NCBI GenBank assembly: GCA_036567945.1
Contig: DATCTM010000048.1
Span: 13,594 to 77,593 of the forward strand
Length of the DNA: 64,000 bases
Reading direction: 5' to 3'
From: BRH-c54 sp036567945
GTDB taxonomy: Bacteria; Bacteroidota; Bacteroidia; Flavobacteriales_E; Vicingaceae
Below, in pieces: positions 1 through 7,843 of the stretch (position 1 is its first letter; each line of letters starts with the position of its first letter). A model generated the notes under the pieces. The model did not search any database. It was not told the DNA's origin and saw only the letters and a list, made by a program, of their open reading frames with translations. The position numbers were made by a program, and so were the translations under genes.

Positions 1-1266
1 AAAATCCATAACACCAATACCTACAGTAACTAAAATACCAGCTAATACAGCTGAAGGAATTTTAGAGGCAATAGGACCTAATGCTAAAAGCACAATAAGT
101 AAAAAAACTCCTGAGAGCATTCCGGAAAGTTTTGTTTTACCTCCCGAATTTATATTTACAATTGTACGAATTGTTGCACCAGCACCTGGAATTCCACCGA
201 AAAGTGATGCTATACTATTCCCAATTCCCTGACCTATTAGTTCTTTATTGGCATTGTGTTTAGTTTTTGTTAAATTATCTGCTACTACAGAGGTAAGTAA
301 AGAGTCTATAGAACCTAAAAATGCTAGTGTAATGGCAGTAAAAATATATGGTGAGATAATGTTGAAATCAAACCCTGTAAAAATCTCTAGATTTATTGAA
401 GGAATTCCAGATGGTATTTGATTAATAGTTTTGTAATCTAAATTAAAACCAAACGCAATAGCTGTCATTACTATTAGTGCAACTAATGTACTTGGAATAG
501 TGCTTGTGATTTTTTTAAAGCCATAAATAATAAAAATTGTTGATAAGGCCAAAATAAGTTCTAGGTAATTAATCTGTTTTAGGGCTCTTGGAAGAACTCG
601 AATAGCGCCTATGACTCCTGAGGAGTAGTTTTTAGCAAGTGTCTCACTTTCTTTAATGATTTCTTCGTTTGTAATTTTTTTAGATTCATTAATAGTTCTT
701 TCAAAATCTTCAAGAACTAATACCTTATCGCCAACTTCTTTTTCTAATATTTTTTCTAAAAGAATTTCTTCAGCTTGAGGTTTAAATTTATCAACATAAG
801 CTTTATCATTTGCAATAGAGTAACCTAAAATGGGCAAAATTTGAGTAATTAAAATTATCACACCAATTGCAGTCATAAACCCAGAAACAACAGGGTAAGG
901 AATGTATTTAATATATTTACCTAAACCAGCTATTCCCATTAAAATTTGAATAATACCTGAGATTAAGAAAACCATTAATATTGCAGGTAACGCTTTACTT
1001 AAATCTCCATTATGTATACCAATAAGACCAGAAATGACAACCATACTTACTGCGGTCATTGGTGCTGTAGGTCCTGATATTTGAGTGTTAGTACCACCGA
1101 AAAGAGCAGCAAAAAAACTAACAAAAATAGCTCCGTAAACTCCGGCACTAGCACCTAATCCTGAACTTACACCAAAAGCTAAAGCTAATGGTAAAGCGAC
1201 AATTCCCGCAGTAAGACCTCCTAAAAAATCTCCTTTAAGGTTTGATATGTCGAAAAAAAATTTCAA
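1..1266 (-). CDS. SulP-family anion transporter, N-terminal part (truncated by window edge)
   Basis: About 422 residues are visible and the 3' end lies outside the window. The translation is strongly hydrophobic and shows SulP hallmarks: an N-terminal GGLTAGIVALPLALAFG segment, GLYG-like GVYGAIF, and NTQISGPTAPM. A later GGIPGAGATIRT stretch is also typical. A charged insertion of about 70 residues (positions 640-840) interrupts the membrane segments. The only plausible start is a TTG at 1266, because an in-frame TAA lies six codons upstream. The gene begins 23 bp after norQ ends, so it is probably co-transcribed with it. Sulfate, bicarbonate or another oxyanion is possible as substrate; the sequence does not decide. 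Any STAS domain would be off-window. Confidence 0.85.
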   Translation of the reverse strand, partial: MKFFFDISNLKGDFLGGLTAGIVALPLALAFGVSSGLGASAGVYGAIFVSFFAALFGGTNTQISGPTAPMTAVSMVVISGLIGIHNGDLSKALPAILMVFLISGIIQILMGIAGLGKYIKYIPYPVVSGFMTAIGVIILITQILPILGYSIANDKAYVDKFKPQAEEILLEKILEKEVGDKVLVLEDFERTINESKKITNEEIIKESETLAKNYSSGVIGAIRVLPRALKQINYLELILALSTIFIIYGFKKITSTIPSTLVALIVMTAIAFGFNLDYKTINQIPSGIPSINLEIFTGFDFNIISPYIFTAITLAFLGSIDSLLTSVVADNLTKTKHNANKELIGQGIGNSIASLFGGIPGAGATIRTIVNINSGGKTKLSGMLSGVFLLIVLLALGPIASKIPSAVLAGILVTVGIGVMDF

Positions 1267-1289
1267 GTTGTAGTTGTTTAGTTACTTAA

Positions 1290-2063
1290 TCACAAACTTA
1301 GGCTAATCAAATCTTTAATAGCATTGGTGGTATCCTCATCATCGCTTAAAGGTTCAGCAATGGCAACATTGCATGAGAGACGATGAGGTAAACCGCTTTT
1401 AATTAATAAAGCAGCATCAACTAGTAAACGGGTAGAAACAGTTTCTGCTAAACCAAGCTCTGTTAGATTTCTGATTTTAGCCCCAAGTTTTACTAATTTA
1501 TTAGCAGTATCATTATCAATACCAGTTTCGTTAATTAATATTTCAGATTCTATTTCTTTTTCTGGATAGTTGAATGATAAAGATATAAATCGTTGTCTGG
1601 TAGAAGGTTTTAGTTCTTTAAAACCTCTTTGGTAACCTGGGTTGTAGGTTGCAATTAACATAAAGTTTTCATCAGCAGTAATACTTTCGCCAGTTTTATC
1701 AATATATAAACTTCTACGGTGATCTGTAAGAGAGTGTAGTGCAACAATAATGTCCGGACGAGCTTCTGCAATTTCATCTAGATATAAAAAAGCGCCTTCT
1801 TTTACAGCTCTGGTCATAGGACCATCAATCCAAACAGTTTCTGCACCTTTTAAAATGTATCTGCCAATTAAATCGGTAGAGGAAGTTTCTTCATGACAAG
1901 CAATGGTGTATAATTTTTTGCCCATTTTTTGAGCCATAAATTCTACGAACCTTGATTTTCCTGTTCCGGTTGGTCCTTTGAGCAAAAGTGGCAACTTGTT
2001 TTTATAAGCGTGTTCAAAAATTTCTTGCTCTTTATCTATTGATTTATAAAATATTGTTTCCAT
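1290..2063 (-). CDS. norQ: NorQ/CbbQ-type MoxR AAA+ ATPase
   Basis: A 257-residue AAA+ protein of the MoxR/CbbQ/NirQ/NorQ group. These proteins act as chaperones for metalloenzyme maturation; NorQ is needed for insertion of the non-heme iron of NO reductase. Walker A is GPTGTGKS at residues 30-37, Walker B is LYLDE near 93-97, and a CbbQ-type C-terminal region follows. It lies downstream of norB, which supports the NorQ assignment. The usual partner, the VWA-domain protein NorD, is not in the window; it could follow the SulP gene off-window. A hairpin terminator lies between norB and this gene, so it may be expressed at a lower level or by read-through. Confidence 0.85.
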   Translation of the reverse strand: METIFYKSIDKEQEIFEHAYKNKLPLLLKGPTGTGKSRFVEFMAQKMGKKLYTIACHEETSSTDLIGRYILKGAETVWIDGPMTRAVKEGAFLYLDEIAEARPDIIVALHSLTDHRRSLYIDKTGESITADENFMLIATYNPGYQRGFKELKPSTRQRFISLSFNYPEKEIESEILINETGIDNDTANKLVKLGAKIRNLTELGLAETVSTRLLVDAALLIKSGLPHRLSCNVAIAEPLSDDEDTTNAIKDLISLSL

Positions 2064-2109
2064 AATTTTTTAGTTAGGGGGATTATAATAAAATAGTTTT
2101 TAGAAAAAA

Positions 2110-2144
2110 CAGGGGGCTTAAAATTATGAGCTTTTTGCCCCCTG
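2110..2144 (-). terminator. Rho-independent terminator between norB and norQ
   Basis: The arms CAGGGGGC (2110-2117) and GCCCCCTG (2137-2144) form an eight-pair GC-rich stem. Read on the minus strand the stem is followed by TTTTTTCTAAAAA. It starts 28 bp after the norB stop. GC-rich stems are rare in this AT-rich window, so the structure stands out. Confidence 0.7.
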
Positions 2145-2171
2145 ATTCCCATCAATCAATAACAAAATTTA

Positions 2172-3509
2172 TTATGATGCAGCTACAAGAGCTTCATCGG
2201 TTGGTTTTCCAAATTTAAAAAAGTTGATTATATACAATGTTATACCTATTGTAAATCCTGAGGCACAAAGAACCAATACTAAGAAGTGAGGTTCAATTTC
2301 TTTTTGAGTTTCCATAAAGTCAACTCCCAAAATTCTTTCTAAATAAACCTGAGCAACACCAGCAACACCAAAAGCTACAGTCATACCTATCATTCCAATA
2401 TTACTTAACCAAAAGGCGTATTGAGAAATTCCGTTGTTGAATAATTTTCTTCCTGTAAGATTAGGCATAGCGTAGGATATAATAGCCAACACTATCATTG
2501 CGTAAGCCCCCCAAAATGCCATATGTCCATGCATAGCTGTTACTAATGTTCCGTGAGTGTAAAGGTTTACATTAGGTAAAGTATGGGCAGCACCAAGTAA
2601 CCCTGCACCAACAAATGAAGTAATTGCAGCACCTAACGTCCAGTTTAAAGCGGTTTTGTTTGGATGTTTTTTCTCTCCTTTTCTATACATATTAAGAGCA
2701 AATAACGCCATGGCTAAGAAGGCTAATGGTTCTAATGCGGAGAAGATACCTCCAATCCATAGCCAGTAAGATGGAGCTCCTATGTAGTAAAAATGGTGAC
2801 CTGTTCCTAAAATACCTGATAAGAAGGTTAGTCCTACAATTACATACAACCATTTTTCAATTACTTCTCTATCAACCCCAGTAATTTTAATTAATAAGAA
2901 AGCTAAAATACCTCCCATAATTAATTCCCAAACGCCTTCAACCCATAGGTGAACTACATACCATCTGTAGAAAGAATCTAAGGTTTGGCTGTCAAACCAA
3001 ATCATTCCAGGTAAGTAGAGTAGAGCAGAGAATAATAATCCCATAGCCAAAACTAAAGCTGTTGTGGTTTGTCTTTTTCCCTTAAATAAGGTCATTAATA
3101 TATTAAATAAGAATGCTAACACATTAACTACTACTAAATAATCTAGCGGTCGAGGAATTTCTAAGAATTTACGTCCTTCCCACCAGTTAAAATGATAAGC
3201 AATAACAGCTGTAACACCAACTGCTAAAAAGCTAATAAGTTGTATGTAGGCAAGTTTTGGCGAGTACAATTCATTTTGCGATTCTTCAGGGATGATGTAG
3301 TATGCGGATCCCATAAATCCTAATAATAACCAACAAACTAGTAAGTTGGTATGAACTGCTCTTGCAGTGTTAAATGGAATGAAATCATGTAGACCGTCCA
3401 TTCCCATATGAGCAAACCCCATGATAAAACCATAAACGATTTGCAGTGCTAACAGTCCTAATGCCGATAGGAAGAACCAATAAGCTACTTTTTGTGTTGT
3501 ATATTTCAT
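2172..3509 (-). CDS. norB: Nitric oxide reductase large subunit (cNor type)
   Basis: This is the catalytic heme-copper-oxidase-family subunit, which reduces two NO to N2O in the cytoplasmic membrane. The 445-residue length is that of the short cytochrome c-dependent form, not the quinol-dependent qNor. Ligands are in the expected register: H53 and H329 for heme b, H327 for heme b3, and H187, H238, H239 with E191 for the non-heme iron. The spacing equals that known for Pseudomonas NorB (H207, H258, H259, E211, H347, H349), from memory. About 12 membrane segments are present. norC lies 26 bp upstream, giving the usual norCB order. Identification is firm. Confidence 0.97.
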   Translation of the reverse strand: MKYTTQKVAYWFFLSALGLLALQIVYGFIMGFAHMGMDGLHDFIPFNTARAVHTNLLVCWLLLGFMGSAYYIIPEESQNELYSPKLAYIQLISFLAVGVTAVIAYHFNWWEGRKFLEIPRPLDYLVVVNVLAFLFNILMTLFKGKRQTTTALVLAMGLLFSALLYLPGMIWFDSQTLDSFYRWYVVHLWVEGVWELIMGGILAFLLIKITGVDREVIEKWLYVIVGLTFLSGILGTGHHFYYIGAPSYWLWIGGIFSALEPLAFLAMALFALNMYRKGEKKHPNKTALNWTLGAAITSFVGAGLLGAAHTLPNVNLYTHGTLVTAMHGHMAFWGAYAMIVLAIISYAMPNLTGRKLFNNGISQYAFWLSNIGMIGMTVAFGVAGVAQVYLERILGVDFMETQKEIEPHFLVLVLCASGFTIGITLYIINFFKFGKPTDEALVAAS

Positions 3510-3535
3510 GACATTAAATTTTAGTTATTGTTTAA

Positions 3536-3979
3536 TTATTTAGTTTTTTTAATTTCATATTTTGGTTTAGCAGGGAAACCATTTAGGTCAACATTTCCTA
3601 TCCATTCAAAATATGCTATAAGATTATTGGCTTCTTCTTCGGAAAAACCATAAGCCACCATTTTTCTTCCACTGGTATGTTCACCCCAAGGAGTTGGTGA
3701 CATTAATACACCTTTAACATAAGGCGCTCCTCTGCGTTCTATTACTTTGGTAAGCTCTGGTGCATAATAGGCACCTTCCCCATAAATTGTATGACACCCC
3801 ATACAATTGTTGCTTTCCCACAAATGTTTTCCAGCAACAACTTCTGGAGTTATTTTATCTGCATTGGTTTGGTCGTCATGCTTGTTTACATGTGTATCGT
3901 ACGATAAACCAAGAAATAATACTGAGAAAATAATTGTTCCTGCTAAGAAGAATATTTTCGCTTGACTTTTTGTTAGCAT
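3536..3979 (-). CDS. norC: Nitric oxide reductase cytochrome c subunit
   Basis: A 147-residue membrane-anchored monoheme cytochrome c that passes electrons to NorB. An N-terminal membrane helix (about residues 8-27) precedes the periplasmic domain. The heme motif CMGCH is at residues 59-63, followed by the NorC-typical GEGAYYAPELT. A candidate axial Met is M107. It is the first gene of the nor unit. Its 164-bp upstream gap carries a perfect FNR-type palindrome, a TAnnTTTG element and an inverted repeat shared with the ric promoter. Confidence 0.95.
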   Translation of the reverse strand: MLTKSQAKIFFLAGTIIFSVLFLGLSYDTHVNKHDDQTNADKITPEVVAGKHLWESNNCMGCHTIYGEGAYYAPELTKVIERRGAPYVKGVLMSPTPWGEHTSGRKMVAYGFSEEEANNLIAYFEWIGNVDLNGFPAKPKYEIKKTK

Positions 3980-4019
3980 AGCTTTTTGTTTTTAGTTTAT
4001 AATTATTTTAATAAATATT

Positions 4020-4039
4020 AAAAGACCTTTATATCTTTT
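4020..4039. promoter_or_regulatory. Candidate Rrf2/NsrR operator ahead of norC
   Basis: The 20-mer AAAAGACCTTTATATCTTTT is an inverted repeat with AAAAGA/TCTTTT ends and inner T and A symmetric. An 18/20 identical copy lies upstream of ric (6608-6627). It covers the predicted norC transcription start, a position suited to repression. An Rrf2 protein with an NsrR-like cysteine triad is encoded nearby. Which regulator binds is inferred. Confidence 0.6.
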
Positions 4040-4044
4040 ATTTT

Positions 4045-4052
4045 CAAAAATA
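4045..4052 (-). promoter_or_regulatory. norC: norC promoter -7 element (TATTTTTG)
   Basis: On the minus strand this reads TATTTTTG, matching the Bacteroidota consensus TAnnTTTG. It places the transcription start near 4038, about 60 bp ahead of the norC ATG. No clear -33 element is seen, as in activator-dependent promoters. Confidence 0.5.
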
Positions 4053-4075
4053 CAAACAATCTCCTAATATAATTA

Positions 4076-4089
4076 TTGATGTAAATCAA
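4076..4089. promoter_or_regulatory. Perfect FNR/DNR box ahead of norC
   Basis: TTGATGTAAATCAA is an exact match to the FNR-type palindrome TTGAT-N4-ATCAA. Its centre (4082.5) is about 44 bp upstream of the predicted norC start, close to the class II activator position of -41.5. A weaker relative, ATGATATAAATCAT, lies at 4120-4133. Confidence 0.75.
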
Positions 4090-4143
4090 GTGAAATAGCT
4101 TTATTTGGAAGAAATGGTCATGATATAAATCATTATTAATCTA

Positions 4144-4854
4144 CTAAATATTTACTATTTCTTTAAGACTGTTAAGGTTGATAATTTTTATTGTTTTATT
4201 GTCTGTTTCCAGGATATTGTCTTCTTTTAAATCGGCTAAAATTTTTGTTACTTGATTAGAGTTTAGTCCTACCAATTCTGCAATATCTTGCCTGCTTAGT
4301 TCGTGAGCGTGGTTGATTTCATTTTTTTTATTCAATCCATAAGCATTAATCATTATTAATAGTGCTTTGGCAACTTTTTCTCTAACATTAAAAATAGAAA
4401 GGTCTCTAAGCTTGTTTTCTTCATGATTAAGTTCGTTAGCAAAATAAAGCATGAGGTTAAAAGTAAGCTCTGGAGTGGTTTTTAATAATTTAAAGAAAAA
4501 AGCTTTGTCAAAACTACAAATCATACTATCGGTTATAGAAGTTGCCGAGATACTAAATTTTTCTGCATCAGATAAGCCTCTATGCCCAAGAATTTCTCCA
4601 TCAGAAATTAGGCGAATAATTTGGTCTTTACCAAAAGCTCCTTTTTTAAAAACTTTTACCCTTCCGGACTGAATGAAATTAATGCTGTCAACAAAATTTC
4701 CTTCCATAAAAATTAATTGGTTTTTACTGTATCTATTAACAAATTTGTTTTCATGTATTGTAACCGATTGCTTAATATTATCTAAACAATGTTTTTTAAT
4801 GAAACAATTGCTGTTTTCGCAATCTGTACAATTAATTTTATTGTTAAACCTCAT
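4144..4854 (-). CDS. Crp/Fnr-family transcriptional regulator
   Basis: A 236-residue protein with an N-terminal cyclic-nucleotide-binding-like beta barrel (about 35-130), a dimerisation helix and a winged helix-turn-helix (about 187-209). Four N-terminal cysteines (C9, C12, C17, C23) plus C113 resemble the cluster-binding layout of FNR, though the spacing differs. The recognition helix reads NSNQVTK, not the E..SR of canonical FNR, so DNA specificity cannot be assumed. It lies between the cytochrome c gene and norC and is the obvious local candidate for the FNR-type sites at 4076-4089 and 4120-4133. An NO- or oxygen-responsive role (DNR/NnrR-like) is inferred from context. Confidence 0.85.
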   Translation of the reverse strand: MRFNNKINCTDCENSNCFIKKHCLDNIKQSVTIHENKFVNRYSKNQLIFMEGNFVDSINFIQSGRVKVFKKGAFGKDQIIRLISDGEILGHRGLSDAEKFSISATSITDSMICSFDKAFFFKLLKTTPELTFNLMLYFANELNHEENKLRDLSIFNVREKVAKALLIMINAYGLNKKNEINHAHELSRQDIAELVGLNSNQVTKILADLKEDNILETDNKTIKIINLNSLKEIVNI

Positions 4855-4881
4855 GAATCTTTATGGAAGGAAATAAAAGTT

Positions 4882-5313
4882 TTATTTATTGCTTAACATA
4901 TAATCAGTTAACGCTTCTAATTCTGCAGAAGGTAATGCTTTTGTTACAGCAAGTTGTGGTTGCATAACAGCAGCTTGAGCAGGATCTACAATAGCTTCAC
5001 CTTCTTCTTTTAAGAATGCAATTAAGCCATCTTTATTACCATCATAAGCAGCAGCAATTTCTTTTAAAGAAGGTCCTACCGTTTTAGTTTCTAATTGGTG
5101 ACAAGCTACACAGCCTTTAGATGTGAAAACTTCTTCACCAGAAATAGTGGCTTCAACTACTTCTTCTTTAACTTCTTCTACAATTTCAGTAGCTTCTTCA
5201 ACAGCATCTTTTGCAGTTTCTGTAGCTTCTTCAGACGAACCACCACAAGCTACTAAAGTGGCCATACCAAACATTAGGGTTACTGTTAATACGTTTAATG
5301 TTACTTTTTTCAT
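4882..5313 (-). CDS. Small monoheme cytochrome c lipoprotein
   Basis: A 143-residue secreted c-type cytochrome. The N-terminus carries a lipoprotein signal ending in LVACGG. A Glu/Ala/Thr-rich linker follows (about residues 25-55), then one heme motif CVACH and a candidate axial Met in MQPQL. The fold type is that of cytochrome c552/c551. It is 28 bp from the Crp/Fnr gene and in line with the Rrf2 and ric genes. A role as soluble or tethered electron donor to NorCB or a terminal oxidase is plausible but inferred. Confidence 0.85.
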   Translation of the reverse strand: MKKVTLNVLTVTLMFGMATLVACGGSSEEATETAKDAVEEATEIVEEVKEEVVEATISGEEVFTSKGCVACHQLETKTVGPSLKEIAAAYDGNKDGLIAFLKEEGEAIVDPAQAAVMQPQLAVTKALPSAELEALTDYMLSNK

Positions 5314-5346
5314 TTTTAAATTATTTTAATTGTTTTTATAATGTGT

Positions 5347-5793
5347 TTAATTTTTTGTATTTAAATTTTGGATAAAAGCATTACCATCTTCCACTTTTTT
5401 AACCAAATCGTTTATTGTTTTAGTAGAGAATATTTTATACAACCCTTCTCTAAAAACTATAAAGTCATCATGTAGTGGGCAAGGATGTGTGTCAGAACAC
5501 TCATGCATACCTAGACCACATTTATGAAAGAACGAAAGGCCATCAACAACTTCAATTATCCTAAGTAGTTTGATTTGTCCAGATATTTCATTAATGTAAA
5601 AACCACCATGTGGACCTTTTGTTGACTGAAGAATGTTGTGTTTAACTAATGATTGAAGTATTTTGCTCAAAAAGTGTACAGGTAAATCTAGTTCTTCACC
5701 GATTTCTTTAATACCAATTTTATGGTTTTCAGAACCATTATGTCCGACATAAACAATGGCTCTTAAGGCATATACACAAGATTTTGATAACAT
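5347..5793 (-). CDS. Rrf2-family iron-sulfur regulator (NsrR-like)
   Basis: A 148-residue winged-helix regulator. The N-terminal HTH is typical of Rrf2 (ALRAIVYV, then LSKILQSLVKHNIL) with the GPHGGF wing at about 61-65. Three cysteines, C92, C99 and C105, sit where NsrR and IscR bind their cluster; the spacing (x6, x5) is nearest to NsrR. It lies 24 bp downstream of ric, whose product repairs nitrosylated iron centres, and close to the NO reductase genes. The shared inverted repeat at norC and ric is its likely operator. NsrR function is inferred from cysteines and context. Confidence 0.85.
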   Translation of the reverse strand: MLSKSCVYALRAIVYVGHNGSENHKIGIKEIGEELDLPVHFLSKILQSLVKHNILQSTKGPHGGFYINEISGQIKLLRIIEVVDGLSFFHKCGLGMHECSDTHPCPLHDDFIVFREGLYKIFSTKTINDLVKKVEDGNAFIQNLNTKN

Positions 5794-5817
5794 AATTCAG
5801 GCTCCAAAATTATCAAT

Positions 5818-6540
5818 TTAATTTAACATTTTAGCTTCTAAAGCAATGGCTTTTGGAAATAAAATGTTATTTTCTAAATGAATGTGTTGGAATAAATCAT
5901 TTTGGAATTCTTCCAACTTTGCATATAAAGCTCTAAAAGTATTGCAAGCACCTGATGGAGGATTGAAATCGTTGGTTAAATCTTTAATCTTAAAAAGAAT
6001 TTCTCCAGCTCCTGTATGTTCATCTTCCATCATATTTATAGGATTTTGTACGGTGCCAAAATGTGGTGTTGGAATTTTTTCTCCTTTCTTTTCTGCAGCA
6101 GCTAATTCTTTTATATAAGGAAATAAAATACCTTCTTCTTTTTGCATGTGGCTACTCAATTCATTGGCAATTTCAATAAACAATTTATAAATTTCAATTG
6201 TTTCGGTGTAATGATGGCCATGAACTTTAGCCACTTTTTCGGCATACTGAGCAATAATTAAGCTAGCCTCTTGCACATATTTGTGGTGTGTGTTAATGAT
6301 GTAATCGCTTAGGAAGTCTAAACCCCAAGTGTTGAAATCATGACTACCTTGTTGTTGGGTTCCAATTTTTAGAATTTCTTCTTTTAAACTTGCATAATCA
6401 ATGCCTTTTTTTGCACATACTTCTTGTACAGAAACATGCCCGCCACAGCAAAAGTCTATGCCGTTTTTCTTAAATACATCAGCTGTTTTAATGTTTTCTG
6501 TAACTATTTCGGCTACAGTTTTGTTATCTATGTTTTCCAT
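5818..6540 (-). CDS. ric: RIC / ScdA / YtfE di-iron iron-sulfur repair protein
   Basis: A 240-residue protein with an N-terminal ScdA_N domain and its DFCCGG motif (C31, C32), then a hemerythrin-like four-helix bundle rich in His and Glu. Helix motifs include THHKY, GHHYTET, HMQKEEGILFPY, DEHTGAGEIL and HIHLENNILFP. The family restores iron-sulfur clusters damaged by NO or oxidants. It heads a likely operon with the Rrf2 regulator, the cytochrome and perhaps the Crp/Fnr gene. The promoter region carries a TATCTTTG element and the NsrR-like operator shared with norC. Confidence 0.95.
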   Translation of the reverse strand: MENIDNKTVAEIVTENIKTADVFKKNGIDFCCGGHVSVQEVCAKKGIDYASLKEEILKIGTQQQGSHDFNTWGLDFLSDYIINTHHKYVQEASLIIAQYAEKVAKVHGHHYTETIEIYKLFIEIANELSSHMQKEEGILFPYIKELAAAEKKGEKIPTPHFGTVQNPINMMEDEHTGAGEILFKIKDLTNDFNPPSGACNTFRALYAKLEEFQNDLFQHIHLENNILFPKAIALEAKMLN

Positions 6541-6576
6541 AACTTTTTGGTTTTAGTTAGTGATTAATTTATAGGG

Positions 6577-6584
6577 CAAAGATA
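6577..6584 (-). promoter_or_regulatory. ric: ric promoter -7 element (TATCTTTG)
   Basis: The minus strand reads TATCTTTG, a full match to TAnnTTTG, placing the start near 6570 and a leader of about 30 nt. The spacing to the nearest TTTG upstream is shorter than usual. Confidence 0.45.
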
Positions 6585-6607
6585 CAACTTTTTTAATACA
6601 AAATATA

Positions 6608-6627
6608 AAAAGACCTAAATATCTTTT
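6608..6627. promoter_or_regulatory. Candidate Rrf2/NsrR operator ahead of ric
   Basis: AAAAGACCTAAATATCTTTT differs from the norC copy only at two central positions. It lies 24 bp upstream of the ric -7 element, over the -33 region. The remainder of the 6628-6813 gap holds only AT-rich sequence and an imperfect hairpin (6731-6763) downstream of korB that lacks a T-run. Confidence 0.6.
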
Positions 6628-6813
6628 AATATTTTATAAATTATATAAATTATGTGTTTATAAATAGATTACATTACTGACTTTGAAAAAAGCTATATTT
6701 TTTACGGAGTAAGTAGTCAGAGCTTTCGTATTGTAATCATACTTTTTGGTAAGTATAATACAAACATAGAAAATAATAAAATGATGTTTGATTTAATTAT
6801 TCAAATAAATTGA

Positions 6814-7842
6814 CTAAGTGTTTATTGTAAAAATATTTCCACTCATAAATAAATCATCTAAAGATTTATATTTTGATAATTGTTCTTGGTTCTCCATTTG
6901 CTCAAAAAATGCATTGTCGTATACGTTGGCATCTGCATTTCTAATTACGCCCATTGCAATAGGGAATCCAGGTAATTTCATTTGAATTAATAGATTGTGT
7001 AAAACATTTGATTTTGCTGAGGCATCATGCACCAAAATGTCTTCTTCTGAAATACCGTTTTCACCTATGGTTACTACTTCCAAATTCAATCCGTTTAGTC
7101 GTAATCCTTTACTGTTGTTTTCACCAAAAAGCATTGGTTTACCGTGTTCAAGTAATATTTGATTGTTTAGTTTAGTTTCTTTCGAGGTAATGACAGCATG
7201 CGTTTTATCATTAAAAATCACACAGTTTTGTAGCACTTCCACTACTGAAAATCCTTCGTGTAAATAGGCTTGTTTCATTACCTCAGTCATTAATTTAACA
7301 TCCGTATCTGGTACCCGAGCATAAAAGTGTCCTTTAGATCCTAATGTCAGTTCTCCTACATTAAAAGGGCTTTCTACGGTTCCGTAGGGAGATGATTTTG
7401 TGACCTTCCCTCTTTCAGAAGTGGGGGAGTATTGACCTTTAGTAAGACCATAAATTTCATTGTTAAACAAAATTAAATTGATGTTGATATTTCTACGAAC
7501 AGCATGGATAAAATGATTGCCACCAATTGCTAATGAATCGCCATCACCAGACATCATCCAAACACTTAAATCAGGATTGGCTAATTTAACTCCGGTAGCT
7601 ACAGCTGCTGCCCTACCATGTATAGTGTGAAACCCATAAGTATCCATATAATATGGAAAACGAGATGAACAGCCAATTCCTGAAACGATAGTAACATCTT
7701 CTTTTTTTAAATTTAATTCAGAAAATGTTTTTTGAACAGCACTGATAATAGCATAATCGCCACATCCCGGACACCATTTTACTTCTTGATCGCTGGCATA
7801 ATCTCTGGGTTTATATAAACACTGTAAGGTAGTTGCTTCCAT
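6814..7842 (-). CDS. korB: 2-oxoacid:ferredoxin oxidoreductase, beta (TPP) subunit
   Basis: A 342-residue TPP-binding subunit. WCPGCGDY (C24, C27) and GIGCSS (C58) supply iron-sulfur ligands, GDGD at 99-102 starts the TPP motif and NNEIYGLTKGQYSPT follows. With KorA it oxidises a 2-oxoacid, probably 2-oxoglutarate, to the acyl-CoA and reduces ferredoxin. It is the last gene of the 14-gene run and is one base from korA. In Thauera the 2-oxoglutarate:ferredoxin oxidoreductase regenerates the low-potential ferredoxin used by benzoyl-CoA reductase (established), and the linkage here suggests the same job. Many Bacteroidota carry korAB for general use, so the substrate is not proven. Confidence 0.93.
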   Translation of the reverse strand: MEATTLQCLYKPRDYASDQEVKWCPGCGDYAIISAVQKTFSELNLKKEDVTIVSGIGCSSRFPYYMDTYGFHTIHGRAAAVATGVKLANPDLSVWMMSGDGDSLAIGGNHFIHAVRRNININLILFNNEIYGLTKGQYSPTSERGKVTKSSPYGTVESPFNVGELTLGSKGHFYARVPDTDVKLMTEVMKQAYLHEGFSVVEVLQNCVIFNDKTHAVITSKETKLNNQILLEHGKPMLFGENNSKGLRLNGLNLEVVTIGENGISEEDILVHDASAKSNVLHNLLIQMKLPGFPIAMGVIRNADANVYDNAFFEQMENQEQLSKYKSLDDLFMSGNIFTINT

Positions 7843-7843
7843 T

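Noticed and set aside
6731..6763. Hairpin downstream of korB as operon terminator
   Set aside because: The stem is interrupted by an internal loop and no T-run follows on the minus strand, so termination there is not supported.
6541..6813. FNR site TTGATTTAATTATTCAA upstream of ric (about 6789-6805)
   Set aside because: The half-site spacing is wrong and the right half lacks ATCAA; AT-rich background explains it. It also lies more than 200 bp from the promoter.
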